A model generated the notes under the pieces. The model was not told the DNA's origin. It worked only from the letters and a program-made list of their open reading frames with translations, and did not search any database. Positions 1 through 5,472 of a DNA stretch of 7,124 nucleotides are shown here, in pieces. This DNA is from Pseudomonadota bacterium (GTDB taxonomy: Bacteria > Pseudomonadota > Gammaproteobacteria > Burkholderiales > Burkholderiaceae_C), in NCBI GenBank assembly GCA_023438115.1, contig JAEZEB010000362.1, forward strand, positions 1-7,124, given 5' to 3'. Every line of letters begins with the position of its first letter. Within the stretch, counting starts at the first letter, position 1. Position numbers and translations under genes: made by a program.

Positions 1-451
1 GCGCGACCGCGATGCGCTGCGGGAGGGGCTCGCCGACGGCACGATCGATGCGCTGGTCTCCGACCACACGCCGGTGGACGAGGATGCGAAGGTGCTGCCT
101 TTCGCCGAGGCGGAGCCCGGCGCCACCGGCCTCGAGCTGCTGCTCGGATTGGGCCTCAAGTGGGGCCAGGAAAGCGGGGTCGGCCTGATGCGCGCGCTGG
201 CGGTACTCACCTGCGAGCCCGCGCGCGTGCTCGGCGCCTCGCTCGGCACGCTGCAGGCCAGCGCGGGCCAGCTGGTGGATGGCGGCGTGGCCGACGTCTG
301 CATCTTCGATCCGCAGGACGCCTGGACGGTCGCTCCCGAGGCGCTGCGCAGCCAGGGCCGCAACACGCCTTTCGGCGGCCACGAGCTGCCGGGCCGCGTG
401 CGCTGCACGATCGTGGGCGGCACGGTGGCCTACGAGAACTGGCCCGGGTGA
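1..451 (+). CDS. pyrC: Dihydroorotase family protein (PyrC/PyrX type), C-terminal part
   Basis: This is the last 149 codons of a gene that begins upstream of the window; the frame starts at base 2 and the TGA stop is 449-451. Class I dihydroorotases are cytosolic amidohydrolases that close carbamoyl aspartate to dihydroorotate in pyrimidine synthesis. The fragment carries the metal/active-site block SDHTPV (59-76), then EPGATGLELLL, a CEPARVLG helix, GTLQASAGQLVDGGVADVCI and RNTPFGGHELPG, which match the C-terminal third of the family in order. Active class I enzymes usually read DHAPH here; this protein has DHTPV, so the His expected to contact substrate is Val. That raises the possibility of a PyrX-like non-catalytic partner of aspartate transcarbamoylase, but the metal-site N-terminal half lies outside the window. 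The next gene overlaps its stop codon, and pyrB-pyrC-plsC order is, from memory, common in Burkholderiales. Family assignment is firm; catalytic status is not. Confidence 0.9.
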   Translation, partial: RDRDALREGLADGTIDALVSDHTPVDEDAKVLPFAEAEPGATGLELLLGLGLKWGQESGVGLMRALAVLTCEPARVLGASLGTLQASAGQLVDGGVADVCIFDPQDAWTVAPEALRSQGRNTPFGGHELPGRVRCTIVGGTVAYENWPG

Positions 452-1185
452 GGGGCCTGCTGGCCATCGGGCGCCTGCTGCGGGCCGTGGTCCACGCGAT
501 CGCGGGCTGGCTGACGATCACGCTGCTGTTCCCGCGCTGGGGCGAGCAGCGGCAGCAGGCGACGGTGCAGGCCTGGGCGCAGCGCATGCTGCGCATCCTG
601 GGCGTCCCGCTGCACGTGCGCGGCGAGGTTCCCGTGCGGGGCCCCGTGCTGCTGGTGGCCAACCACCTGTCCTGGCTGGACATCCTGGTGCTGCACGCGG
701 CGCGCCACTGCCGCTTCGTCTCCAAGGCCGACGTGAAGCACTGGCCCCTGATCGGCACGCTCGCCACCGGCGGCGGCACGCTCTACATCGAGCGCGAGAA
801 GCGGCGCGACGCGATGCGCGTGGTGCACCACATGGCCGAAAGCCTGAAGGCCGGCGGCATCGTGGCCGTCTTCCCCGAGGGCACGACGGGCGACGGCAAC
901 GTGCTGCTGCCTTTCCACGCCAACCTGGTCCAGGCGGCGATCTCCGCCGGCGCGCCCGTGCAGCCGGTGGCGCTGCGCTACGTGGATCGCGGCACGGGGC
1001 GTGACAGCGACGGGCCGCTGTACCTGGGCGACGACACGCTGGTGAGGTCGCTGTGGCGCACGCTCGCGGGGCCGCCGTTCGTGGCGCATGTGCGGTATGG
1101 GGAGCCGCAGCAGGCGGAAGGGCGGGATCGGCGGGCGTGGGCGGAGGATTTGTGGGAGGCGGTGGATACGCTGCGCCGCATGTAA
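448..1185 (+). CDS. plsC: 1-acyl-sn-glycerol-3-phosphate acyltransferase (PlsC-like)
   Basis: The 245-residue protein is a membrane-associated lysophospholipid acyltransferase, expected to move an acyl chain to lysophosphatidic acid to make phosphatidic acid. The acyltransferase catalytic motif HX4D is present as NHLSWLD (His73, Asp78). The substrate-binding motif is FPEGTT (142-147), a variant of the usual FPEGTR. A hydrophobic N-terminal segment (about 13-28) would anchor it to the inner membrane. The chosen GTG start (448-450) overlaps the upstream TGA in a GTGA arrangement, indicating translational coupling. The frame is open further upstream, but that stretch lies inside the dihydroorotase gene and has no homology. 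There is no clear Shine-Dalgarno sequence. About 240-250 residues is normal for the family. The exact acyl acceptor, including an ornithine-lipid type acceptor, cannot be told from sequence. Codon use turns slightly more G-rich near the 3' end. Confidence 0.9.
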   Translation: MRGLLAIGRLLRAVVHAIAGWLTITLLFPRWGEQRQQATVQAWAQRMLRILGVPLHVRGEVPVRGPVLLVANHLSWLDILVLHAARHCRFVSKADVKHWPLIGTLATGGGTLYIEREKRRDAMRVVHHMAESLKAGGIVAVFPEGTTGDGNVLLPFHANLVQAAISAGAPVQPVALRYVDRGTGRDSDGPLYLGDDTLVRSLWRTLAGPPFVAHVRYGEPQQAEGRDRRAWAEDLWEAVDTLRRM

Positions 1186-1195
1186 GCGCGGGAAC

Positions 1196-1229
1196 GTCGG
1201 GGTTCGCCTGCGGGCTCACCCCGACCTAC
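1196..1229 (-). repeat. REP-like element, copy 1 (GTAG head plus hairpin)
   Basis: Read on the minus strand, a GTAG tetranucleotide (1229-1226) leads directly into a hairpin. The outer stem is 8 perfect pairs, 1196-1203 with 1218-1225 (GTCGGGGT/ACCCCGAC). Then come a 2x2 internal mismatch and an inner 3-pair stem (1206-1208 with 1213-1215) closing a TGCG loop. A GTAG or GGAG head followed by an imperfect palindrome is the hallmark of REP sequences mobilised by RAYT transposases. It lies 10 bp after the plsC stop. No RAYT gene is in the window, and copy number in the genome cannot be judged here. Confidence 0.6.
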
Positions 1230-1242
1230 GAAACCGTAGTTC

Positions 1243-1270
1243 GTAGGGTGGGCACGCCCGCGTGCCCACC
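1243..1270 (+). repeat. REP-like element, copy 2 (GTAG head plus hairpin)
   Basis: On the plus strand, GTAG (1243-1246) is followed at once by a 10-pair perfect stem, 1247-1256 with 1261-1270 (GGTGGGCACG/CGTGCCCACC), closing a CCCG loop. It points opposite to copy 1 with 13 bp between the two GTAG heads. Between them CCTACGAA (1225-1232) and TTCGTAGG (1240-1247) form a further 8-pair inverted repeat, so the pair is one head-to-head REP doublet (BIME-like). It ends 11 bp before the stop codon of the convergent ATPase gene and could also act as a bidirectional transcription terminator or mRNA 3'-end stabiliser. There is no U-tract on either strand. Confidence 0.6.
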
Positions 1271-1281
1271 ACCCCGTCCCA

Positions 1282-2397
1282 TCAAACGTGGAACGAAGCC
1301 ATAGGCGCCGCCGCCGCCCCGCCTTCGCGCGGGAAGGTGACCACGTGGTCCACCTGGGTGCGGATGCCGATCCACTCGCCGACCTTGTGGTCATGGTGGC
1401 TGGGCACGTGGGCCAGCAGCGTTTCGCCGGTGGCCAGGCGCAGCGTGTAAAGGAATTCCGAGCCGCGGAAGGACTTGCGCAGGATCTCCGCCTTCACCGG
1501 CGCGTCGTCGTCGTGGATGATGTCGTCGGCGCGCAGCAGCACCTCGCATTGCGCGGAGCTGAAGGCGCTGGGCAGCGGGCATTCGGAGCCGTCGGTCAGC
1601 GCGCCCAGCGCGGTGTGCACCACCACGTTGCTGCCTACCCGCCGCAGCGTCGCGGGCGCGAACACGCCGTGGCCGATGAAGTCGGCGACGAAGCGCGTGG
1701 CGGGCCGGTGGTAGAGCGTGTACGCGTCGTCCCACTGGTGCAGGTGGCCTTCGTGCATCACGCCGATCACGTCGCCGATCGCGAAGGCCTCCAGCTGGTC
1801 GTGCGTGACGAAGAGGGCGGTGGCCTGCGCCGCCTTCAGGATGCCGCGGATCTCGTGCGCGAGCCGTTCGCGCAGGTCGACGTCGAGGTTGGAAAAGGGC
1901 TCGTCCAGCAGCAGCAGCTGGGGCTGCGGCGCCAGCGCGCGGGCCAGCGCCACGCGCTGCTGCTGGCCGCCGGAGAGTTCGTGCGGCATGCTCTTCTCGC
2001 TGCCCGCCAGGCCCACCAGCTCCAGCACTTCGGCCACGCGCGCGCGGCGCGCGGCGCTTCCCAGCTTGCGCTCCAGGCCGAAGGCGACGTTGCGCTCCAC
2101 GTCCAGGTGCGGGAACAGGGCGTAGTCCTGGAACACCATGCCGATGGCGCGGCGCTCGGGCGGCACGTGCGTGCCCGCCCCTTCCACCCGCTGGCCGGAG
2201 ACCAGGATCTCGCCGGCGCTGGCCGGCTCCAGGCCGGCGACGGCGCGCAGCAGGGTGGTCTTGCCGCAGCCGGAAGGACCGATCAGCACGCCGATCTCGC
2301 CGGCGCGCAGGCCCAGGGAGACGGCATCGACCGCGGCGCGGGCGCGGCCGGGATACTGGACGGAGAGCTGGCGCAGCTCGAGGTGCATGGTGGGCAT
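1282..2397 (-). CDS. fbpC: ABC transporter ATP-binding protein, FbpC-like (ferric iron)
   Basis: A 371-residue cytoplasmic ATPase powering a binding-protein-dependent importer. All nucleotide-binding motifs are intact: Walker A GPSGCGKTT (40-48), Q-loop Gln90 in VFQDYALFPH, signature LSGGQQQR (141-148), Walker B LLLLDEP (161-167), D-loop NLD (170-172) and switch His199. The roughly 130 residues after the ATPase core are consistent with a TOBE-type regulatory domain. Length and motif context fit the FbpC/AfuC/FutC class (Fe3+), with thiamine, phosphonate or putrescine ATPases as related alternatives. Translation could start at ATG 2397, ATG 2388 or a TTG at 2412. ATG 2397 is chosen because the TTG lies inside the putative Fur box; the conserved part begins just after ATG 2388. 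None has a good Shine-Dalgarno sequence. The permease gene is divergent, with start codons about 60 bp apart. Confidence 0.85.
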   Translation of the reverse strand: MPTMHLELRQLSVQYPGRARAAVDAVSLGLRAGEIGVLIGPSGCGKTTLLRAVAGLEPASAGEILVSGQRVEGAGTHVPPERRAIGMVFQDYALFPHLDVERNVAFGLERKLGSAARRARVAEVLELVGLAGSEKSMPHELSGGQQQRVALARALAPQPQLLLLDEPFSNLDVDLRERLAHEIRGILKAAQATALFVTHDQLEAFAIGDVIGVMHEGHLHQWDDAYTLYHRPATRFVADFIGHGVFAPATLRRVGSNVVVHTALGALTDGSECPLPSAFSSAQCEVLLRADDIIHDDDAPVKAEILRKSFRGSEFLYTLRLATGETLLAHVPSHHDHKVGEWIGIRTQVDHVVTFPREGGAAAAPMASFHV

Positions 2398-2403
2398 TCT
2401 AGA

Positions 2404-2420
2404 TGCATACAATTCTCATT
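2404..2420. promoter_or_regulatory. Putative Fur box between divergent iron-transport genes
   Basis: The region between the divergent ATPase and permease starts holds an AT-rich island in otherwise GC-rich DNA. Aligned to the 7-1-7 Fur consensus TGATAATNATTATCA, bases 2404-2418 (TGCATACAATTCTCA) match 9 of 14 defined positions, with the right half matching 6 of 7. On the minus strand it reads AAATGAGAAT, a core common in proteobacterial Fur sites. A Fur site here fits the FbpBC-like genes on both sides. A TTGACG (2424-2429) could be a -35 box for the permease, but no convincing -10 follows. Confidence 0.5.
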
Positions 2421-2456
2421 TACTTGACGCATGACAATCGCCACCCGCGGCCGGCC

Positions 2457-4067
2457 ATGTCCCTCCTTCGCCGGCTGAAAGACCTTCCCCTCCTGTTGAT
2501 CGCCGGCATGCTGGTGCTGCCGGTGCTGGCCGTGTTCGCCTCCTGGTTCGACTGGAACGCGGACAGCGGCCAGATCCTGCGCGAGATGGCTTCCACGGTG
2601 CTGCCCGACTACACGGTGACCAGCATCGTGCTGTGCGTGGCCGTGGCCGTGGGCGCGGCGGTGGTGGGCACGGCCGGCGCCGCGGCCGTCACGCTGTTCG
2701 ACTTTCCGGGCCGGCGCACCTTCGAATGGGCGCTGCTGCTGCCGCTGGCGATCCCGGCCTATGTGGTCGCCTATGCGTACACGGACTTCCTGCAATTCAG
2801 CGGCCCCTTGCAGACATGGATGCGCGAGCAGTTCGGCCTGGAGGGGCGCCTGATCCCCGAGGTGCGCAGCCTGCCCGGCGCCGTGCTGGTGTTCGTCTTC
2901 ACGCTCTATCCCTACGTGTACCTGCTGGTGCGCACGGCATTGGCCGAACGCGCGGCGCAGCTGATGGAAGCCGCGCGCCTGCTCGGCGCGCCGCTCGCGC
3001 GCCGCATCCGCAGCGTGGCGCTGCCGCTCGCGCGTCCCGCCATCATGGCCGGCGTGGCCCTCGCGCTGATGGAAACGCTGGCCGATTTCGGTGTGGCCAG
3101 CTATTTCGGCATCCAGACCTTCAGCACCGGCATCTACAAGGCCTGGCTGGCCATGGACAACCGCATCGCCGCGGCGCAGCTCGCGACGCTGCTGCTGCTG
3201 TGCGTCGCCTTGCTGCTGGCGCTGGAGGCGCGGGCGCAGAAGCGCATGCGCTTCGCCGGCACCCGCGCGCGCGGCGGCGCCGAGGCGCAGCCGGTGCGCC
3301 TGCGCGGCCCGGCGCTCGTCGCCGCGTGGTGCGTCTGCGTGCTGCCGGTGCTGCTCGGGTTCGTGCTGCCCGTGCTGTTCATGTTGCGCCCGCTGGCGGC
3401 CGACTGGGCCGTGCTGCCCTGGGACCGCTTCCTCGCGTGGTCCTACAACAGCCTGCGCCTGGGTGCGATCAGCGCCGCGCTCGCGGTGGTGGTGGCGGTG
3501 ATGCTGGCGTACCGCCTGCGCCGCTCGCCCGGGCCGCTTACGCGCGGTGTGGTGCAGATGGCCGGTCTCGGCTATGCCGTGCCGGGCGCGGTGCTGGTGG
3601 TGGGCCTGCTGCTGCCGGTGGGCTGGCTGCAGGCCGCCTGGCCGCAAAGCGGCGTCGGCTACTGGATGACGGCCACGGTGCTGGGCATCGTGTGGGCCTA
3701 CCTCGTGCGCTTCGTCTCGGTGGCGCTGCAGTCGGTGCAGAGCGGCTACGCGCGCATCCCCGGCAGCCTAGACGACTCGGCCCGCATGCTCGGCACCGCC
3801 GGCGCCGCGCTGCTGGCGCGCGTGCACTGGCCGCTGCTGCGGCGCTCCACCGCCGCGGCGGCGCTGCTGGTGTTCGTCGACGTGATGAAGGAGCTGCCCG
3901 CCACGCTGGTGCTGCGACCCTTCGACAGCGACACGCTGGCGGTGGTGGCCTACCAGCTGGCGCGGGACGAGCGCCTGGGCGAGGCGGCCCTGCCGTCGCT
4001 GGCGCTGGTGCTGGTGGGGCTGGTGCCGGTCGTCCTGCTGAGCAAGGCCCTGCGGGCGAAGGATTGA
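2457..4067 (+). CDS. fbpB: ABC transporter permease, fused two-domain FbpB-like (ferric iron)
   Basis: A 536-residue inner-membrane permease with about twelve hydrophobic segments: six in each half, the halves joined by a polar stretch near residues 255-285 rich in Arg and Ala. Each half has an EAA-type loop that contacts the ATPase: MEAARLLGAPLARRI (about 170-184) and the more divergent DDSARMLGTAGAALL (about 439-453). This duplicated layout is typical of FbpB/AfuB/SfuB ferric iron permeases, and the segment ETLADFGVASYFGIQTFSTG is characteristic of that group. ATG 2457 is chosen because it opens directly on a short basic N-terminus and first membrane span. An upstream in-frame ATG (2403) would add 18 residues encoded by the putative Fur box and is unlikely. 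There is no clear Shine-Dalgarno sequence. The partner ATPase is divergent. No periplasmic binding protein gene is adjacent, so it is presumably encoded elsewhere. Confidence 0.87.
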   Translation: MSLLRRLKDLPLLLIAGMLVLPVLAVFASWFDWNADSGQILREMASTVLPDYTVTSIVLCVAVAVGAAVVGTAGAAAVTLFDFPGRRTFEWALLLPLAIPAYVVAYAYTDFLQFSGPLQTWMREQFGLEGRLIPEVRSLPGAVLVFVFTLYPYVYLLVRTALAERAAQLMEAARLLGAPLARRIRSVALPLARPAIMAGVALALMETLADFGVASYFGIQTFSTGIYKAWLAMDNRIAAAQLATLLLLCVALLLALEARAQKRMRFAGTRARGGAEAQPVRLRGPALVAAWCVCVLPVLLGFVLPVLFMLRPLAADWAVLPWDRFLAWSYNSLRLGAISAALAVVVAVMLAYRLRRSPGPLTRGVVQMAGLGYAVPGAVLVVGLLLPVGWLQAAWPQSGVGYWMTATVLGIVWAYLVRFVSVALQSVQSGYARIPGSLDDSARMLGTAGAALLARVHWPLLRRSTAAAALLVFVDVMKELPATLVLRPFDSDTLAVVAYQLARDERLGEAALPSLALVLVGLVPVVLLSKALRAKD

Positions 4068-4073
4068 ACCCGG

Positions 4074-4092
4074 GTGCGCGGCGGACGCGCGC
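4074..4092. terminator. Possible bidirectional hairpin between convergent genes
   Basis: In the 29 bp between the permease stop and the stop of the convergent 75-codon gene, GCGCG (4076-4080) pairs with CGCGC (4086-4090) around a 5-base loop. The stem can be extended by a G-U and a G-C pair to 4074-4092. There is no T-tract on either side, so it is at best a weak or Rho-independent-like terminator, and in such GC-rich DNA it may be chance. Confidence 0.25.
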
Positions 4093-4096
4093 AGGC

Positions 4097-4324
4097 CTAC
4101 AGGTCCTCGCCCGCGCAGGCGGCGCGCTCGGGCGGTTTGCGGAAGACCACCTCGCCGGTCGGCACGTGCACCACGCGGATCTCGCTGCCCTGGCTGAAGC
4201 TCTTGGCCGCCAGGCTGACGGCGAGCGCGCGGTCGTGCACCGCCAGCGGCTGCGCGCCGGCCGTCGGCCAGAGGCGGTGGGCGATCGGCTGGCTGCTTTC
4301 GATGCGGTAGTCGGCGGATGTCAT
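4097..4324 (-). CDS. Small hypothetical protein (75 aa) downstream of the beta-lactamase
   Basis: I do not recognise this family. The 75-residue product has no signal peptide or membrane segment and should be cytoplasmic. It begins MTSADYRIESSQPIAHRLWP and ends in a strand-like stretch, SEIRVVHVPTGEVVFRK, before a charged tail with its only cysteine (Cys70). The gene is supported by a good Shine-Dalgarno sequence, AGGAGA at 4337-4332, 7 bp before ATG 4324, and by ending cleanly at TAG 4097-4099 next to the convergent permease stop. It lies 179 bp downstream of the beta-lactamase stop on the same strand. That gap holds no convincing gene or terminator, so readthrough from the beta-lactamase promoter is possible but not shown. 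The real reading frame is the one beginning here; a longer open frame running back across the beta-lactamase region is a GC-rich artefact. Confidence 0.65.
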   Translation of the reverse strand: MTSADYRIESSQPIAHRLWPTAGAQPLAVHDRALAVSLAAKSFSQGSEIRVVHVPTGEVVFRKPPERAACAGEDL

Positions 4325-4503
4325 GGGTCCTTCTCCTGATGCGCTGTGCGCTGTTCTTCCATGCTGGCTGCGGGCCGTGACGCCGCGATGACGCGGCCGT
4401 CCGGCGCTTCGCAGTAGCTTCGCCGAAGCCGGCGCGCTGTCTGTAGGAGAAATCCGGGGCCCGCGTCGGAGACTTCCTGTCGCGCAGCGGCCGCCGCCGC
4501 CGG

Positions 4504-5373
4504 TCAGGCCGCTGACGTCACGTGCCGTGCGACGCTCGCGATCGCATTGTTGCGCTCTGCATCGGTCGCACCGCTCTGCGTGATGAATGCCGCCACCAGC
4601 ACGGGTGGCCGTCCCGGCGGCCAGAAGATGCCCACGTCGTTGGCCGTGCCGCGGGCGCCGGTGCCGGTCTTGCTGCCCATGCGCCATCCCTGCGGCAGAT
4701 CGGCGCGCAGGCGCTGGCCGTTGGTGGTGGTCGCCTCCAGCCACTGCGCGAGCTGCCGGCGGCTCGCCGCGGACAACGCGTCGCCCACCAGCGTCGCGTG
4801 CAGCAGGCGCGCCATCGCGCGCGGCGAGCTGGTGTCGCGCGGATCGCCGGGTGCGGCCTCGTTGAGTTCCGTTTCCCAGCGGTCCAGGCGCGTGACCTCG
4901 TCGCCGAGGCTGCGTGCGTAGCGCGTGAGCACCTCCGGCCCGCCGAAGCTGCGCAGGACGAGGTTGCCCGCGGCGTTGTCGCTCGTGGTGACGGTGGCGT
5001 GGCACAGCTCGCCGAGCGTCATGCCCTTGCCGACATGGCGCGAGGTGACGGGCGAGTGCGGCAGCAGCACTTCGCGGCCGAAGGGGATGCGGCGGTCCAG
5101 GCGCTCCTCGCCGCGGTCGACACGCTGCAGCACGTGGGCCGCTGCGAGCCACTTGAAGGTGCTGCACATGGGGAAGCGCTCGTCGAGGCGGTGGCCGTCG
5201 ATGCGGCCGTCGGCCTGCATCACGGCGATGCCCATGCGGCCGCCCGAGCCGGCCTCGATGGCGGCCCAATCCTCGCGGTGCGAGCCCCGCATTTTCTGTT
5301 GCGCGCAGCCGGGCAGGGCGGCGAACGCCGCGAGGCCGGCGGCCAGTCGGATCTGGAATTGGCGTCTTTGCAT
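4504..5373 (-). CDS. bla: Class A beta-lactamase, Tat-type lipoprotein signal
   Basis: A 289-residue serine beta-lactamase that hydrolyses beta-lactam antibiotics outside the inner membrane. All class A motifs are intact: the S-x-x-K box STFK (Ser71, Lys74), SDN (131-133), the omega-loop Glu in ETELN (Glu167, Asn171) and KTG (235-237). Numbering is one above the Ambler scheme up to this point. Also visible are Cys69, His105, Arg220 and Thr237 (Ambler), but Gly238, so the Cys69-Cys238 disulfide of KPC/SME/NMC enzymes cannot form. The N-terminus MQRRQFQIRL has a twin-arginine RRxF pattern, and LPGC (20-23) resembles a lipobox, so Tat export and lipidation at Cys23 are plausible, as described for Burkholderia PenA. 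ATG 5373 has a good Shine-Dalgarno sequence, AGGAGA at 5388-5383, 9 bp upstream. The divergent AmpR-type gene implies beta-lactam induction. Closest relatives are probably PenA/L2-like enzymes; the substrate range is not predictable. Confidence 0.95.
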   Translation of the reverse strand: MQRRQFQIRLAAGLAAFAALPGCAQQKMRGSHREDWAAIEAGSGGRMGIAVMQADGRIDGHRLDERFPMCSTFKWLAAAHVLQRVDRGEERLDRRIPFGREVLLPHSPVTSRHVGKGMTLGELCHATVTTSDNAAGNLVLRSFGGPEVLTRYARSLGDEVTRLDRWETELNEAAPGDPRDTSSPRAMARLLHATLVGDALSAASRRQLAQWLEATTTNGQRLRADLPQGWRMGSKTGTGARGTANDVGIFWPPGRPPVLVAAFITQSGATDAERNNAIASVARHVTSAA

Positions 5374-5404
5374 GCTTCTTGTTCTCCTGTGGAAAGCGGG
5401 ATGG

Positions 5405-5433
5405 ACGATAGCCAGCGTCCCGGCGCGGCACAA
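5405..5433 (-). promoter_or_regulatory. Putative beta-lactamase promoter
   Basis: Read on the minus strand, a -35-like TTGTGC (5433-5428) and a -10-like TATCGT (5410-5405) are separated by exactly 17 bp. Transcription would start near 5398, giving a leader of about 25 bases that includes the Shine-Dalgarno sequence. The -35 element is weak (3 of 6) and lies inside the palindrome thought to bind AmpR, which is how an activator-dependent promoter should look. Confidence 0.5.
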
Positions 5434-5454
5434 ACGGTTTGTTCGATGGCGAGA
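5428..5454. promoter_or_regulatory. Putative AmpR operator in the divergent intergenic region
   Basis: ACAAAC (5430-5435), one base, then GTTTGT (5437-5442) is a perfect 13 bp palindrome. On the minus strand the site runs from TCTCGCC to AACCGTTTGTG, which lines up from memory with the enterobacterial ampR-ampC operator (TCTGCTG ... AACCGTTTGTC), just upstream of and touching the beta-lactamase -35. Position, orientation toward the beta-lactamase and the adjacent AmpR-like gene all agree. I found no clean T-N11-A LysR box. Confidence 0.55.
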
Positions 5455-5472
5455 TCCAAGAAAATCCGGGGC

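Noticed and set aside
1288..2427. A 379-codon plus-strand open frame
   Set aside because: It is exactly antisense to the ATPase gene with all its motifs intact; the product is compositionally biased (Gln/Val/His/Ala-rich) with no domain.
2633..4339. A 568-codon plus-strand open frame overlapping the permease
   Set aside because: It is a shifted frame of the permease gene, Arg/Ala/Gly-rich and without hydrophobic segments. The permease frame has EAA loops and twelve membrane spans.
4321..4362. A 13-codon minus-strand peptide overlapping the start of the 75-codon gene (ATGA overlap)
   Set aside because: There is no Shine-Dalgarno sequence and nothing else supports it; a short frame ending at an ATG by chance is likely.
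4401..4435. Inverted repeats (GCTTCG/CGAAGC) after the beta-lactamase gene as a terminator
   Set aside because: The stem is short, the loop is either 1 or 12 bases, and there is no T-run on the minus strand. Similar repeats arise easily in this composition.
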